Origin: Vicugna pacos
Lineage: Eukaryota > Chordata > Mammalia > Artiodactyla > Camelidae
Length of the DNA stretch: 64,000 nucleotides
Reading direction: 5' to 3'
Assembly (NCBI RefSeq): GCF_048564905.1
Contig: NC_133020.1
Coordinates: 19,315,501-19,379,500, forward strand
Under the pieces are notes generated by a model. The model was not told the DNA's origin. It saw nothing but the letters and a program-made list of their open reading frames with translations, and did no database searches. This document shows, in pieces, positions 41,758 to 54,019 of the stretch. The first letter of the stretch is position 1; each line of letters opens with the position of its first letter. The translations under genes and the position numbers were made by a program.

Positions 41758-42304
41758 TAATAGCCTTTTAATTACGTTTTAATGAACTGTTAGTACACAA
41801 GCAATGCAAAAACAATTCGTCCTATAAGAAAACCTGAGCCTTACAGATAAAACCCTGTAGGACCAGGTAGAGCCCACCTGTCTCCTGGCACTCCGGCTGC
41901 CTCTGCTGCTTGTGGGTGGAGCGGGGGGGCCACCGGAGGTCTCTTGCTCCCCTCATCTCTTCCCACCCTGGCTCCTTGGACCTGAGGTGTCCACGAAGGC
42001 CAAGGGGTGGGGAGAATAGATCCAGAGCACGAATTCACGCAAGCCTGGAAGTGAGCTCAGGATCTGTAGAAAGAGAATGCTGGGTCCTAAGTTCCAGAGT
42101 GTGGTCTAGAAAAGGCACTGCGGGAAAATCAAGGACCTTCGGCCCGAGGGAAGGGTCCGGAGGGGGCCACGGGCAGTGAGGCTGGAGCCTCCTCCCCATC
42201 CCACTAAGAGACGAGCAGTTACCAGGTTTCCCTTCAGCGTACTGATGGACAAAAATGCATGCCCCCATAGGGAAAAAAGGTGTTGTTTTGAAGGCTCTCT
42301 CCCC
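41758..42304. other. Unassigned sequence
   Basis: Nothing recognised with confidence. Confidence 0.4.
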
Positions 42305-42470
42305 CGCCCCATGGATACATCACACTGTATGTATTGTTGCGCAACTTGCTTTTTTCATTTACTCTGCAGTGGGGATTTCCCTGCATAGCTCTGCTTGTGC
42401 TGTTTTAACCGTGGCTGAGTGTCCTGTGGGTGTGATTACACTACGGTTTAATATACGTTTGAAGATCAGT
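42305..42470 (-). mobile_element. Old L1M fragment, antisense
   Basis: 'caacttgcttttttcattta', 'gggatttccctgcatagct' and 'accgtggctgagtgtcctg' resemble antisense L1M 3' text. Diverged. Confidence 0.5.
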
Positions 42471-43000
42471 AGGACTTGTTCAGGACAGGTTTTTGCGCTA
42501 TGACATCATTATAGCGGGCATTCCTGAAAAACTTGCATGCTGTGACATTGCACACTAAAAATAACAGGCTAAAAACAATAGGGTAAGACAGAGCTTCAAA
42601 CTTAGTGATGGCAGCCTACCCAAAGCGGGCATCGGTGCCTCGGGAGAAACCCTGGGCAGCCGGGCTGAGCGGCTGTACGTCCGAGGTCGCCCCCAGAGAT
42701 GCTAAAACTCTCACGTGGCACTGTCGCCTGCAGGTGATGAGATGGTGCAGATGGAGGTGAACTCCCGGCCAGGTGGGCCCAGGAGGAAGTGCAGCCTGCT
42801 TCCTGGGATGAGTCTCTCTGGGGACCGAACCCCAGGTGCGGGCACGCTTTTTCAGTTTTCTTAAAATAGAGCTGAAAGGGCTCTTGTCTCAGCTGAAGCC
42901 AGTCAAAGGCCTTTTGCTTTTCTTGAGGGTCTTCATTCTGCTCCTGCTGCGGCAGCTCTCCTGGCCAGGAAGAACGCCAGCGGGACCAACCCAGCTTCAC
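42471..43000. other. Unassigned sequence
   Basis: Nothing recognised. Frames near 42602-43000 (minus, 132 codons) have no domain. Confidence 0.4.
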
Positions 43001-43479
43001 TTTTTTTTAAAAAATTGAAGTAGAGTTGCTTTACAACGTTGTGTTAATTTCTGATGTACAGCAGAGTGATTCAGGGATGCATACATATCCCTATATTTTC
43101 ATTATAGGTTTTACAAGCTGTTGAATATAGTTCCCTGTGCTCTACAGTTGGTCCTTGCTGTTTATCTGTTTTATGTATAGTCTTGTGTATCTGCTGATCC
43201 CAAACTCCTAATTTATCCCTCCTCTCCTTTTCCCTCTGGTAATCGTAAGTTTGTTTTCTATGCCTGTGAGCCTGCTTCTGCTTTGTCAATAAATTCATTT
43301 GTGTCATTCTTTCAGATTCCACATATACATAATATCATATGACATTTGTCTTTCTGTCTGACTTTTACTTCACTTAGTTTGATAATCTCTAGGTCCATCC
43401 ATGTTGCTGCAAATGACATTAATTCATCCTTTTTATGGCTGAGTAGTATTCCATTGTGTATATATATCTTCCTTATCCA
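43001..43479 (-). mobile_element. L1 3' end, antisense
   Basis: 'aaaaattgaagtagagttgc', 'aatttctgatgtacagcag', 'ttgaatatagttccctgtg', 'ccaaactcctaatttatcc' and 'catccatgttgctgcaaat', ending at 'gagtagtattccattgtgt' and a short TA run. It is flanked by an exact 11-bp duplication 'agcttcacttt' (42993-43003 and 43480-43490). About 480 bp, 5'-truncated. Confidence 0.95.
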
Positions 43480-43490
43480 AGCTTCACTTT

Positions 43491-43624
43491 ATAACCTCAA
43501 GGGCTGCCCCTTGATCAGGTGTGGGTGAGCGCTTTGGTGTTGCAGAAACGTGCATTGTAGAGGAGAAGGTGGCCAAAAAGTGACTAGAACGGAGCACCTG
43601 CTCAATAAGCATTTGTAAAGGATG
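43491..43624. other. Unassigned sequence
   Basis: Nothing recognised. Confidence 0.4.
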
Positions 43625-43683
43625 AGAAGGAGGGAAAGAAGGAAGGGAAGAATAAAGAAGGGAGGGAGGGAGGAGGGAGGGAG
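43625..43683. repeat. Purine-rich (GGAA/GGGA)n repeat
   Basis: Irregular GGAA, GGGA and AGGG units, nearly all purine on the plus strand. Triplex or G-quadruplex potential. Confidence 0.85.
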
Positions 43684-45261
43684 GTCTGAAGAACTTTAAG
43701 AAATAAATTCAAGAAATAATTTAAAGAAATGGACAGTAAACACCTTTGGTTAGGAAGCCGTGTCCAGGCCACGTCATCAGGCACTTTAACTCTTACAGGA
43801 GGGCCCATGATGGGCCTCTGAAGGCCCCTGAGGAAATGTTTGCTGGTCTGAGGACAAACAAAGACTGTGTACGTGAGCAGAGAATATCCCCTGAAGGAGT
43901 GTCTTTATTCTGAGATTGTCTTACTTTCCGTTATTAGAATGACCTTTCTGTGGAAAACAGTAGTCTCAGCACACGGCCTTTCTGCATCTGTATCTACTAT
44001 GTCTACGTGGCAGAACACGGAGGCATCAGCTTTTCACTGATCCAAATTTGGGGGTGAAGCTTTGCTGACCTGTCGAGTGCAGTGCTCTGGGAACCACTGA
44101 CTATTAGGCCAACCCCGACCTCCCAGTAGCATGGTCTCTAAACCATCCTAGAAAAATGGTAGCTGGTCTAGCCCTCAGACCCTAGACTCCTTTGAAGGGG
44201 AAATCTTGCATTTGGACCTTCTGGCCTCGCGGTATTTCATACAATGCTGGCCCCTCATGTAGCTCTCTGTCCTCCAGGAAGACGCGTCACTTTAAATCTT
44301 GTTTGAATTTCATGCTGTGGAAGTTCCCTTCAAGCATAACTTATTTTTTACAATGTAAATGGGGGGAATTTAGGGGATGGAGGCCCAGAGGGTGACGAGG
44401 ACCCCAGATCCCACCCCAGACACCCTTGATCACCCAGCCAGCTCCCTGGGGCTCTCTGCTGTCCCCCGGGACTGGCGATCCAGTCCCTTCACCTGCATGG
44501 AGGCGAGTCCTGGCAGGAGGAAGGTTGAACAGAGGCTCAGGGAAAGAGGGCTTCTGAACTCAAAATGCTGCCCTGATGCTTGGAACCAGCAGCATGTACC
44601 CAGATTTCTCTTCAGCAAAAAAGAAAGCCAAGTCAGGCCAGGGGTTCCCCGCAACGTGCTGCAGCCCCGGCCCTGGTCCTTGGTGGGCTGGGCTGCCATC
44701 CTGCCAGCCACTCTGGGAGCCGGGCCCACTCTGGGCAGTGAACTCGTCACAGGTCCTGCTCCGGAAGGCTCCCAGGCTTGTGCCAGTGGTCTGATCGGGT
44801 CGGCCGCTCCGGGTTTCGGGGACACACTTGCCGATGCAGGAGGCTGTCTACAGCCTCTCTAAGTCTCCCAGCTCTCATGCCTCACGGCCTCCCGCCTCCC
44901 GCCTCCACCCTAACCAAAGGCAGCCCTTCAGGGATGGACTCTGTACAAATCCAGTGGCAAAGTCCCAGGCGTGGAGTTGGGGCTGGGGGAGAGAGAGAGA
45001 GAAACAGCCCTCAAGATACTTACTAAGTTTAAAAGCAAAGTACAGCACCTTGCGACATTACCATTTGGCTCAGGAGACACAACAGAACATCGGTACCCTT
45101 CAGCAGGTGTCTGCAGAGACCACGTCTGGGATGATATGTAAGAAACTGGTTTGTCCTGGTGGCCTTGCGGAGGGGCAGCGCCGGGGGAAGGGGACGGAGG
45201 CAGACTCCTCAGTGGGCAAGCCTTGGTAATACAAATTTTGAACCGATTGGATTTTCGAAAT
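43684..45261. other. Unassigned stretch (about 1.6 kb)
   Basis: No repeat or gene is recognised. Facing frames of 161 (plus, 44377-44862) and 131 codons (minus, 44430-44825) have no domain. A short GA run lies at 44990-45003. Confidence 0.35.
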
Positions 45262-45425
45262 GAACTTAGAGACACATCCTGGCTCAACCATTTAGTAACC
45301 ACTGGGCTTTCAGCAAGCGGTCTAACTTCCAGTTCTAGTTCCTCATCGGGAACAGGAAGATGATGGCCCCAGAGTGTGACAGCAGAGAATTAACTGAGAA
45401 GATGGCACAGAAGAAGGCAGAGCAC
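45262..45425 (+). repeat. MIR SINE
   Basis: 'cacatcctggctcaaccat', 'ttagtaaccactgggcttt', 'gcaagcggtctaacttcca' and 'gttcctcatcgggaacagg' match the sense MIR order (ctctgccacttactagctgtgtgacc...ttaacctctctg...tttcctcatctgtaaa). Confidence 0.75.
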
Positions 45426-46077
45426 GGGCTTCACGAAGCCGTCACCAGTCACGCGTCAGACGTGGAGGATGTCGGTTTCGCGCCTCACACCCAAGCTGGG
45501 ACGCCAGCCTCAGCGAGGAAAGGCGCTCCTCTGTCCAGGGAAGGCGGGCTTGCTGGGGATGCCCTCCACCTTGTGACGCTTCCTCCTCATCACAGCCCAG
45601 AGGTGGGCAGGGCGGTGCCAGAGCAGGAGCCGACTTTTTGAAGGCCACGCCTTGGAGTGCAGGGCAGGATCTAGCATTCGGGTCTTACCGCCGTCAGTCC
45701 TGACACCTCTGGGACACATCTCCCTTGAGAGAGGCCATCCTGCATCGGTGTGTGGGGTCAGGTGAGGAGGGAGGCTCTGCTCCTCTCGCCCTGCCCGTCC
45801 CTGGCCGGCGGGACTTGTCAGCAGGTGTCTCGTTGAGGATGCGGTACAGAAGCCATTCTGTGCAGCCTTGCTGTGGTAAAACAGTGCGGGGCACCCCTGT
45901 CACTCCCAGCCCATGACCTTCTCTTCCATTTCCCTCCTGTGACCCCTCCTAATTCCCGTGTCCCCCTGGGGTGGTCCCACCCCCGGGAGCTGCTTTGGCA
46001 GTTTTCTCAACTTTAAAGGAAGAATGTTGGATTCATCAGAATACTTGAAGGGGAGGATGCTAAGCCGCAGGGAGGTG
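45426..46077. other. Unassigned sequence
   Basis: Nothing recognised. Confidence 0.4.
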
Positions 46078-46205
46078 GAAGGTCATCTAGTCGCTCGGTC
46101 CCCAACATTACAGAGAAAACACGGGGGTCTGTCAGGGGGTGATCAGAGTTACACACCACTTTGTGCCACGTTGAGACTCAAGCCCAGGTCTTCTGACCCT
46201 AGGAC
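46078..46205 (-). repeat. MIR-type SINE, antisense
   Basis: 'ggtcatctagtcgctcggtc', 'attacagagaaaacacggg' and 'ctcaagcccaggtcttctg' match the antisense MIR3-like pattern ('tcatctagtccaaccccctcattttacagatgagg ... aacccaggtctcctgac'). Confidence 0.65.
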
Positions 46206-46339
46206 CAGTGGCAGTAGAGGTTCTCAAGCTTTTTAGCTGCAGACAATGGCACCAGAATGTTTCACGAGGATTGGCTTGTGTCTCTGCGTGGGTGCGAGGG
46301 CGTTGGGAGAAACAAACATGTGCTGGGACTAACTCGCCA
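46206..46339. other. Unassigned sequence
   Basis: Nothing recognised. Confidence 0.4.
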
Positions 46340-46540
46340 GGCAGGGTGCTGAGTACAAGGAAACTCCCTGAGACTCAGAGAAGCGAACAGCAATACCCCC
46401 ACTGCATAGATGAGAAAACCGAGGTTTAGACAGCTGAGTCACCTTCCCAGGTTCTCGCAGATGGTAAGGGATAGAGCCAGGGTTCAAACCCCATCCCTCT
46501 GCTTTGACACATCACGTGCTTTCCACTACAGTGAAGTTTG
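46340..46540 (-). repeat. MIR SINE, antisense
   Basis: 'cccccactgcatagatgag', 'aaaaccgaggtttagacag', 'ccaggttctcgcagatggta' and 'agggttcaaaccccatccc' match antisense MIR. Confidence 0.85.
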
Positions 46541-48499
46541 AAGTCAGAAGCAGAGCCTGAAGATCTTCACTGCAGTCCCTGGTGGGCTTTGCACATGACA
46601 TCAGAGTGTGGTTAGGGTCATGGGACTGACCACGACACGGCGAGTCAGTCTCAGAGCCTGGGGACTGCCAGCGAAATCCCCTTCGAGGTGGATGCGAGGG
46701 GGTTCCTGGAGCCGTGAGATGGAGAACCCGTTCTCAGAACTGAATGTGAGCCAGCGAGATCCTGGCTCCTTTCAGGCAGCACAGAAGCACCTCTGTCCCA
46801 TCAGGGTCTTCCGAGCAGGACGGCGACGTCGCCATGACCCAGTCAGATGTCAGATCCTTTCCTCTGGGGAGTGTGAGTGAGGAGGGAGCGGCTGCCACGT
46901 CCCGCACAGCGAGGAGCGTGTGGCGAGTTCCTGGAACCGGACTGGGCAGCGCAAAGCCCCAGAGGAGCCCCGCAGCATGGTTCCTGGGCTTTTTCCAGGG
47001 CGCTGGGACTTCCTCGTACATAAGTCCTCACAGACCCAAGGCTCCCGCATCCTTCAGCCTGCAAGGAGCACTCTCTGCTTTGGGGTTCTGGTCACCTCGG
47101 CAAGAGCCCTGACTCCCGGTGGCCGGAGGGAGTCCCAGCGTTTCCAGGAAGCGTCTGAATGTTTACACGCTTCACCCACCCACCCAGTGGTCTCGGGGCC
47201 ACATCAGCTGCCTGACACGTCTCAGCTCAGATCTTGCTGTGACAAAGCAAAGGGAGGTGAGGAGGACAAGGATGAGGGACGTCCACAAGGGAGTCAGCGT
47301 CAGGACTCACCATGGGATTGGAGCCAGGTAAGACGGGGGAGGGAGTGAGGCTAGTGAGGAGGGACGGTCAGTGGACAAGAGGGACCCCCCAGACCCTCTT
47401 ATGGTTGGAACTGAGGTTCTACAGGGAGGAGGCGGGACAGACAGGAGGCAGAATTAAAGGGTGGAGTGCAAGAAACCGGCACTGTGGCGAGATTGCAATT
47501 ACTGTAGAGCCAGGTCCAGCACATGCACACGGGAGCCAGTGGCTGGGGCAGGTCGAGGGCAGGCTGGCTGGGGACAGGTGCTCGAGGAACCCTGCTCGCC
47601 GCATATGAAAACTCCAAGACAGAGGAGAGGAGAGATGACTGGAGGGGGTGCTGAGCCAGGAGCTCACGAACCTGCCGGACAGGTGGGTGTCAGCACACGT
47701 CCTGGGACAAGCGTCTCTTTCCTGATTTCAGATTTTAGGCTAGATTGTCGGAAAAGGCATGGACGTGTGAATTTATTTCCTGGATGACACAAGATGGCAG
47801 GATTTTGAATAGCTCGTGCTGACGCCCTGCCAGCCTCACTCCTCTGGGCTTCTCTTCAGGGAAAGGCTTTTCTTCCCCTCTTTGGCTATTGTAGGAGGGA
47901 AAAAGAGGTGAGACTGTGAAACACAAATTGTCACTGTCCTTGCCTTTGCTCTAGAATGTGCCTGAATTGAATATGTCCATGACAGCCCAAAGCAGCCCCT
48001 TTGTAACGTGGGTCTGAAATATGGAAGAGACAAGAGTCTTGAGTGAGAAGGCTTCCGTGGGTGTTAGTACCTGGGACCTGGTGAGAGTCAGGCGGGGCGA
48101 GAACAGGGGAGAGGGCATTTGTGGAGGAGAGGCCGGCAGGTCCTGACCGAGATGGGCACGTGGAGGCTGAGGGCCAGGAAACCGGTTCTGTTAAACAGTC
48201 CAGCCCTGCAGATCTCTCAGGAGGTCCTCCTGTACCCAGTTAGCAGGGGCAGGAAGTTCACACTGGTCCTCGGGGCTTCAGTTTCCGTCTCTACAAACTC
48301 AAAAGGTGCGACTCCAATCTTATTCTTATTATTCTGGGTTTAAATACTTAATTCCAACCATCAGGCAAGCCCATCATCCATGTGTTTGCAGGGGTCACTC
48401 ATGTCTGCTCGAGAAGCACTGAATAGGCAGGGAAGCCCCTGCTCCCAGGAGAGCTGGGCCCTGGCTGCCCTTTTCACTGCTAGTAGGTTTCTCGCGCTC
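46541..48499. other. Unassigned stretch (about 2 kb)
   Basis: No repeat or gene is recognised. 'gccag|gtaaga' at about 47327 is a good donor without a strong acceptor partner. 'ctttcctgatttcag' at about 47717-47731 is acceptor-like. Frames up to 142 codons have no domain. Confidence 0.35.
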
Positions 48500-48541
48500 T
48501 TTCTGTCTCTCTGTCTCTGTCTCTGTCTCTGTCTCTGCCTC
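48500..48541. repeat. (TCTCTG)n simple repeat
   Basis: About six hexamer units after a CTCT-rich lead-in, translated as alternating Arg/Gln or Leu/Cys in chance frames. Confidence 0.9.
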
Positions 48542-48545
48542 CCCA

Positions 48546-48640
48546 TGCCACCTCCTAGCTGGGTGATCTTGGGCAAGTTTATTGAGCCTCTCAGAGCTTT
48601 AGGTAACAGTGTGCATTCGGTACCAATCCTACCGCAAGAC
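48546..48640 (+). repeat. MIR SINE 5' half
   Basis: 'cacctcctagctgggtgatc', 'ttgggcaagtttattgagcc' and 'tctcagagctttaggtaac' match the sense MIR core. Confidence 0.8.
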
Positions 48641-49484
48641 TAACTACAATATAGCGTTAAAAAAAAAAAAGAACCCTGGGCTAGTAAAAGAGGTGGTTTT
48701 TGGAGGATGGCATTAGAGGAACTACCTTTTGTTTCTGCACTGTTTAAGTTTCTGCTCTGAGAATGTATATTGCTTTTACACACATGCTAATACGTACATT
48801 AACCTGTGGACTTGTTTTTGTATTTTTAACTGTTACATTTCTGGTTTTGACTTGAAAGGTCATCAACTTGCTGTTGAAACAATGGAGTATGCAGCTCAAT
48901 ATATAATGGTCATTATGGGTGTCTGATTTTTTTTTAAAGGAAGAATTGCTTCTTATTTAGTAAATGTTTAGTCAAGGCATAGGAAGGCGTCAGGGTTGAC
49001 AAGGAGGCTGAGAACCGCCCTGCGTGGAGCAGTGTCTCCTGTGGGAGAAGGTGGGGGTACAGCAGTCCACGGGGTTGGGGTTGGGGCAGCGAAGGGAGTG
49101 GCAAGAGAATGGCCTCCAAGGCTGGGGCAGCTTCGCTGAACTCAGCACTTGCTGGGGGAAGTGGGTGGTTTGAGTTTTGCTTTCAGTTTTCACTCCAAGT
49201 CATTTCAGGATGAAACCCATTTAACGGTCAGATCTCTCAGCCAGATTTCTCAGCAAACCTGGGCTCCACCCGGGCCCAGGTTGTTCACCTTGAGCTTGAG
49301 GATGAGCTGGGGAGGGAGCGGCAGAGCTGAGGCTGCCTGCCAGGCGCCCGGACTCGGAGCCGTCCATCCTCTGCCGATCAGCCGTTCTCTCCGCGGGGCC
49401 CTGGGTACCAGCTCGACTACCGCCTGTGGGTGACGGTGGGAAGGCATCCCACCTCTGTCCTCCGCGCATGAGCATCGAGAAAGG
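48641..49484. other. Unassigned sequence
   Basis: The left part (48650-48960) is AT-rich and might be old LINE sequence. The rest shows nothing. Confidence 0.35.
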
Positions 49485-49615
49485 AGCACTAGATCATCGT
49501 TTAGCACCTAGTGTGGGCCCATCTGGCACTGTGTCTTCAAAGATACTAAGACACAACGCTTGCCCTGGGGGAGCTCACAGGGTAGAGGGGGAGGAAAAAG
49601 GAAAAGAATAAACCA
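49485..49615 (-). mobile_element. L2 3' fragment, antisense
   Basis: 'gcacctagtgtgggcccatc', 'tggcactgtgtcttcaaag', 'cttgccctgggggagctcac' and 'agggtagagggggaggaaa' match 'gagcacctactatgtgccaggcactg ... ctgccctcatggagcttac ... attctagtggggg'. Confidence 0.75.
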
Positions 49616-49689
49616 AAGAGGTACGGGGCGGGTGGGGGCTGCCGCTCACGGTGGCCCCGCTGCCCCGGTGACTTTCTTGTGCTATTTTC

Positions 49690-49885
49690 ATAGCCCTTAC
49701 TGTGACTCAAAGGCAAGGCTTCTTACAGGGTGAGCTACGGACCAGCAGCCAGAATGCAGACTCCCAGGCCACACCCTGGAGCCACTGGATCAGAATTTAA
49801 GGGAGCTATGTTGGGCGTCTTCGTTCTTGACAAACATCCTGAATAGCTCTCCTGTACTTCAAAGACTGAGAACCCCTCCCCTCAG
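49690..49885 (+). mobile_element. MER5A (hAT-Charlie non-autonomous DNA transposon)
   Basis: 'ggtgagctacggaccagca', 'gaatgcagactcccaggcc', 'acaccctggagccactggat' and 'cagaatttaagggagct', then 'actgagaacccc', follow MER5A (ggaccagcagcatc, gaaatgcaaattctcgggcc, ctactgaatcagaa, ttgagaaccac). Confidence 0.8.
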
Positions 49886-51430
49886 CAGGGTTTACCAGTA
49901 AGAAACGTAGGCTCAAAACAGTTAAATTGCTCGGGATCCGTTAAGGTACCGGGTGGAGGGACAGGGTGATTGAAGTCCCACTTCACCTGGACAAATTCTG
50001 ATCTCTGCCTGCTGCCCTACATAATGGACCACAGCCCTTTAGCTCTCAGAAGCATCCTGGTTTGGAGACTACATTCTATTTGGCTGCCCCGTGGGAAGCC
50101 TCTAGCTGTTCCTCTGTGTCACCCTACTGCCTCTCCAAAAGTCAGCCGACGTGATTATGGGGACACACAGGTGATGGGGCGGGGCCGACCTGTGACCCGG
50201 CTGGGGTGGAGTGGGAGGCAGGCCAGGGAAGGCATCCCACCTGGGATGCTGACCCTCACCCCCTGTCCGCCGTGGGGACCACGCGGTAGGCAACGGGTCT
50301 TCTACAGAAGGGAACTGACACACACTGAATTTCGTCTCCACTGAAGCTGCAGCCACAGCGGCAATTTCAATACACTTTTACATGAAGGACAGCGCTCGCC
50401 TTTCTAACCAAGCTGCACGCGTTCCCTGGCTGCGCAGAGAGCACAAAGGGCAGCTAAAGGGATCCGGCCTGGCAGCCAGCAGCTCCGTGCTGGGGAACCT
50501 CGGAGGAGGTGGGTCAGGGGGCACCGCTGACCCAGGACCCAGGGGGCCCGGCATCCAGCTGAGTCACAAAGCAGTTTCTGGTGGGCCTTCCTAAAGCGTG
50601 ACCTTTCTGGATGATGCGGGAAAAGTCAACACCAAGATCCTGAGACTCGTCTTTGGTGAAAGGAAGCCCGTTTCTCCCTCCCCGGGGACCTTCCGGAGCC
50701 GAGCTCGCTGCCTGCACATCTCGACTGGCCTAGATGCAGCCCTGCCCGGAAGCAGGAGGGTTGAGGGGATGACCTCCAGGTCCCCAGGCGCCCGTGGGTC
50801 TGTGAGCATTACAACCACATGTCAGGGCCCGGAGACATTCCTGTTTCCTGCCTCTTCACCTGGGCCGGGGCTGCGGGACCCCTTGCCCGCATAGTCAGCA
50901 GGTCACGCTCTTTTCCCCACCCCGGCCTCCTCTCCTGCTTCACTGCCTCCGCCAGCAGGCCCCCCAGCTCTTTCTCTTCCTGGACCTCCCTTGCGTTCTG
51001 CCCGCAGGAGCCGGGGGGCAGATGCAGGAGTGGGTCCTCGCTTCTCTCTGCTTCACCTCTGACACACATCTGGCTCTTCCCAGCCAAGTCTGGGCCTTTC
51101 CTGGAGCCAAACTCCTTCCGTGACAAGAAGCAGGATGCCCTCGCCCTAAGAGAGCTGAGATGCCCTCTGAACCTGCGCCTGCAAACCCTCACCTTCCCTG
51201 GGCCGCCGCGCCGGCGGCCACGGTGGCCGAGGCTATGGTCAGACGTGCCGCCGCTGCCCGGACGCAGCTCTTCCCTAAGTGGGCTTTAACCCGGGAGACT
51301 AGGGAAGGGCATCTTCTGGAGCCACTGGGCCTACGCATGCATTTCTGATTCAGATCATCCTGAATCGGGCCGCTGGAGGCAAGCGACTGGCCCAGGGCCC
51401 AGCCAGACCGAGGGAAAGAGGGCCCAGCTT
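49886..51430. other. Unassigned stretch (about 1.5 kb), GC-rich on the right
   Basis: No repeat or gene is recognised. A small CpG-rich patch lies at 51195-51285. The frames around 50809-51289 on both strands have no domain. Confidence 0.35.
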
Positions 51431-51545
51431 TGGGGGGGGGTGGGGAGGGCAGTGGGGAGGGGGCAAGGAAGAGGGGGAGAGAGGAGAGGAGCGGGGTGTG
51501 CTGAGGAGGGGCGAGGATGAGAGAGGAGAGGAGAGAGGGAGCAGA
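51431..51545. repeat. G-rich purine tract, G-quadruplex-prone
   Basis: A run of GGGGGGGGG followed by many GGGG/GGAG clusters on the plus strand ('tggggggggg tggggagggc' type), nearly pyrimidine-free for more than 100 bp. Several four-G-run groups could fold into quadruplexes. Confidence 0.85.
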
Positions 51546-53741
51546 GTGGGAGGCGGGGCCCTGGGGTGGGGTGCTGTCCCGTGGCCCCATCAACCTGGGG
51601 GGCAGAGAGGGTTTTGGGTGGAGGCTTCACTGGGGCAGAGGTAGGGGTGGGTGGATGGAGAGTGGGGTCGGCTTCTGCGCATCTGGCCCTCCAAGTGGAC
51701 GCTCCACCCCTCCCAGCTCAGCTCCCTGGGAGACTCAAGACACAAACTCTACGGCGGGTGGAGGTTTGGGGGGAAGAGGGGAGAAATGTCGGAATCACTG
51801 ACAGGGCAGTGCATCCCGTGGGTGCACACCTTTTAGGCACATACATTTTGGATGTCAAGCTCTATGCTGGGTCCTGACACAGTCTTGGCAACACTCTGGG
51901 GAGACCCGCGTGCGTGCAGCAGACGGGTGAGCACAGGTCCCTGTGATGGGCGTCGGTGCTGAGTCCCTCCAGGAGGAAGGAACGAACACGTTCATTTCCA
52001 GGTGTGAACTCGGGGATCCGAGAGCTGGGAAGGCCTTTAGAAAGGCCACTTGTGGGATGGCCCCTAAGGCTACCCCAGACAGAGGGGTCCTCCCTGCTGC
52101 CAGCCGGTCCCCAGAGGAGCAGAACCCTGCGTCTCCTAGGGACCGGGCAGGAGAGGGGACGCTGGCTCCGTAGGTCAGAGAGGGAAGCGCCAGTAAAGGG
52201 AGTGAAACGGTTTTTCTTCTTTGGGATTTTTTGGTTGTTTGCTTTGGGTTTTGTCTGGAGAAGTTCTCAGAGCCTCTGACATGTAACTTTCCAAGACCTG
52301 GACAGGACGAACTTCTGAGGCTGCAGTCCATATGTGTGTCCTGTGACTTTGAGTTCTTCTGCTCCAGCGGTGGGAAGAACTTTCCTGTGTTGAAGAGGAA
52401 AGAGGCTGGGGCACTGGTCTCCGCTTTCCTCCTGGGAGGTCTGGGCTTCTGGTCGGCCGTTCCACCTGTCCCCAAAAGCTCTTTGAAAGCCCTTCAACAG
52501 GATTAAAGATTTGATTAACTCGTCTTTGTTCTGGGGGATTTGACCTTGGTGAACTGTTCCCTTTCTTTACGATCTTTCCATTTTCTCCTCAATGAATTGG
52601 GATAATGGGCCTCAATTCACTCTTGTCCTCAAGGGCTATCTGTCCCCAAAGCATCTCTGTGTCGCACTGTGAGCAGCTACTCTCCTGAATTGTGTGTTAT
52701 TTCCTCTGTAGGTACGGACACCCCAGTGGGGCTGAGAGTCCCTGAGGGCAGAGACCCTTCTTAAGACAGTGGTTCTCGGTTCCCTCCAACGGTGTCACCG
52801 GACGGAGCAGGATGGGACCTCAGGTCCAGGGACAGGACTTGCTTCCTCACTCTGCCACTTCAGCTCCCAGAGACTCATCTCCTTCTTCTAAAACAAAAAG
52901 AATGGGGCAGAGATCAGCTTTTGAACCATCAATCTCCTCTTTCGGGCTGTGTGTTGGGTGAGGGTGATGATTGTGGAAAAAGCATGCTTACAAACCAAAG
53001 CATCCTGAAAAGAGAGACTTTTTTTTTTTAATGTAGGACCGTTGGGTGATATTTCATGAGCTTGGGTCCCCATACCACCCCTTCCCTGACGGGTGGCCAC
53101 GTCCATGATAAAGCGCACAGGGTCCCAGATACGTGACTTCTTATACTAAAAGGAGAATTGAGAACATGTTGTGCACTCAGGTAAACTGGGGACATGGGGG
53201 GAGGGGAGGGTGCAAGCAGAGGGGATGAATGGAGGTGGGAGAGGCCGGCGGCAAGGCAGCCAGACCCCCGACACAGACGTCCCGAACAAGGGAACGCTGT
53301 GAAGCTGTGTGGCCCCCCCGGCTCCGTCCTGGCCCCCTTAAGGACCACCCTGGGAAGTCCTGTAGAAAACCCATCCATCACGGGCAGCAGTCTGCTTTCT
53401 TTCCCCCGGTTCCATATCCATAGCACAAGAATGTGCTTCGCTAATGGAAACCTTGTGCTGGCCTCTCCGAGGACGCTGGCAGGGAGCCGCAGAGGAGGAA
53501 GCGGCTGTGTGAAGGAACAGACAGGCCGGAGCCCCCACGCCCGGGAAAGCAGCACCCTGGGAGAGGGGCAGGCACTGCGACAGTGGCAGCAAGGGGGCAG
53601 AGCTGATGAGGGCGTTGCTCTCCATCCAGGTCCCCAAACCACCAAGAGGGACGGCACCGCCCTCCTCGGTGTTTCTGTGATTCAGAGGCTGCCCGGGGTG
53701 TCTGGGGTTTTCACTGGCTCTTTCAGCCCCTGTTGGAGGGG
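51546..53741. other. Unassigned stretch (about 2.2 kb)
   Basis: No repeat or gene is recognised with confidence. 'gacagtggttctcggttccc' at about 52766 recalls the end of a MER5/MER20-like hAT element, but nothing follows. Facing frames of about 210 codons at 53028-53826 are discussed under rejected items. Confidence 0.35.
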
Positions 53742-53766
53742 GGAAAAGAAAGAAAGAAAGAAAAAG
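53742..53766. repeat. (GAAA)n simple repeat
   Basis: About five GAAA units. Confidence 0.9.
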
Positions 53767-54019
53767 ATCAAATTTCAGTTCCCCTCAATTGCCCTGGAAA
53801 GTTTGTGCAACCAACTGTCATTGTGAGACTGTCGCTGCCTCAGTCCTCAAGGGGGCCCGCGTGTGGTCGGGGTCCACACCTACGGACACCACAGCAATTA
53901 GCAGCCCACCCATCAGAAGTCCCCATTCTACCCACCCAACCATTGGCTTAAGCCACGGTGCTGCCTGAAGGAAGGGACAGTCAATAAACGCCTACATGGT
54001 GTGAATGAAAATCAAGGGT
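53767..54019. other. Unassigned sequence
   Basis: Nothing recognised. Confidence 0.4.

Noticed and set aside
52766-52790. Possible MER5/MER20-type hAT element end
   Set aside because: Only the first dozen bases match and no body follows.
53028-53826. Two facing open frames of about 210 codons each on opposite strands
   Set aside because: GC-rich sequence with few stops on either strand; neither has a domain, a good start context or matching splice sites.
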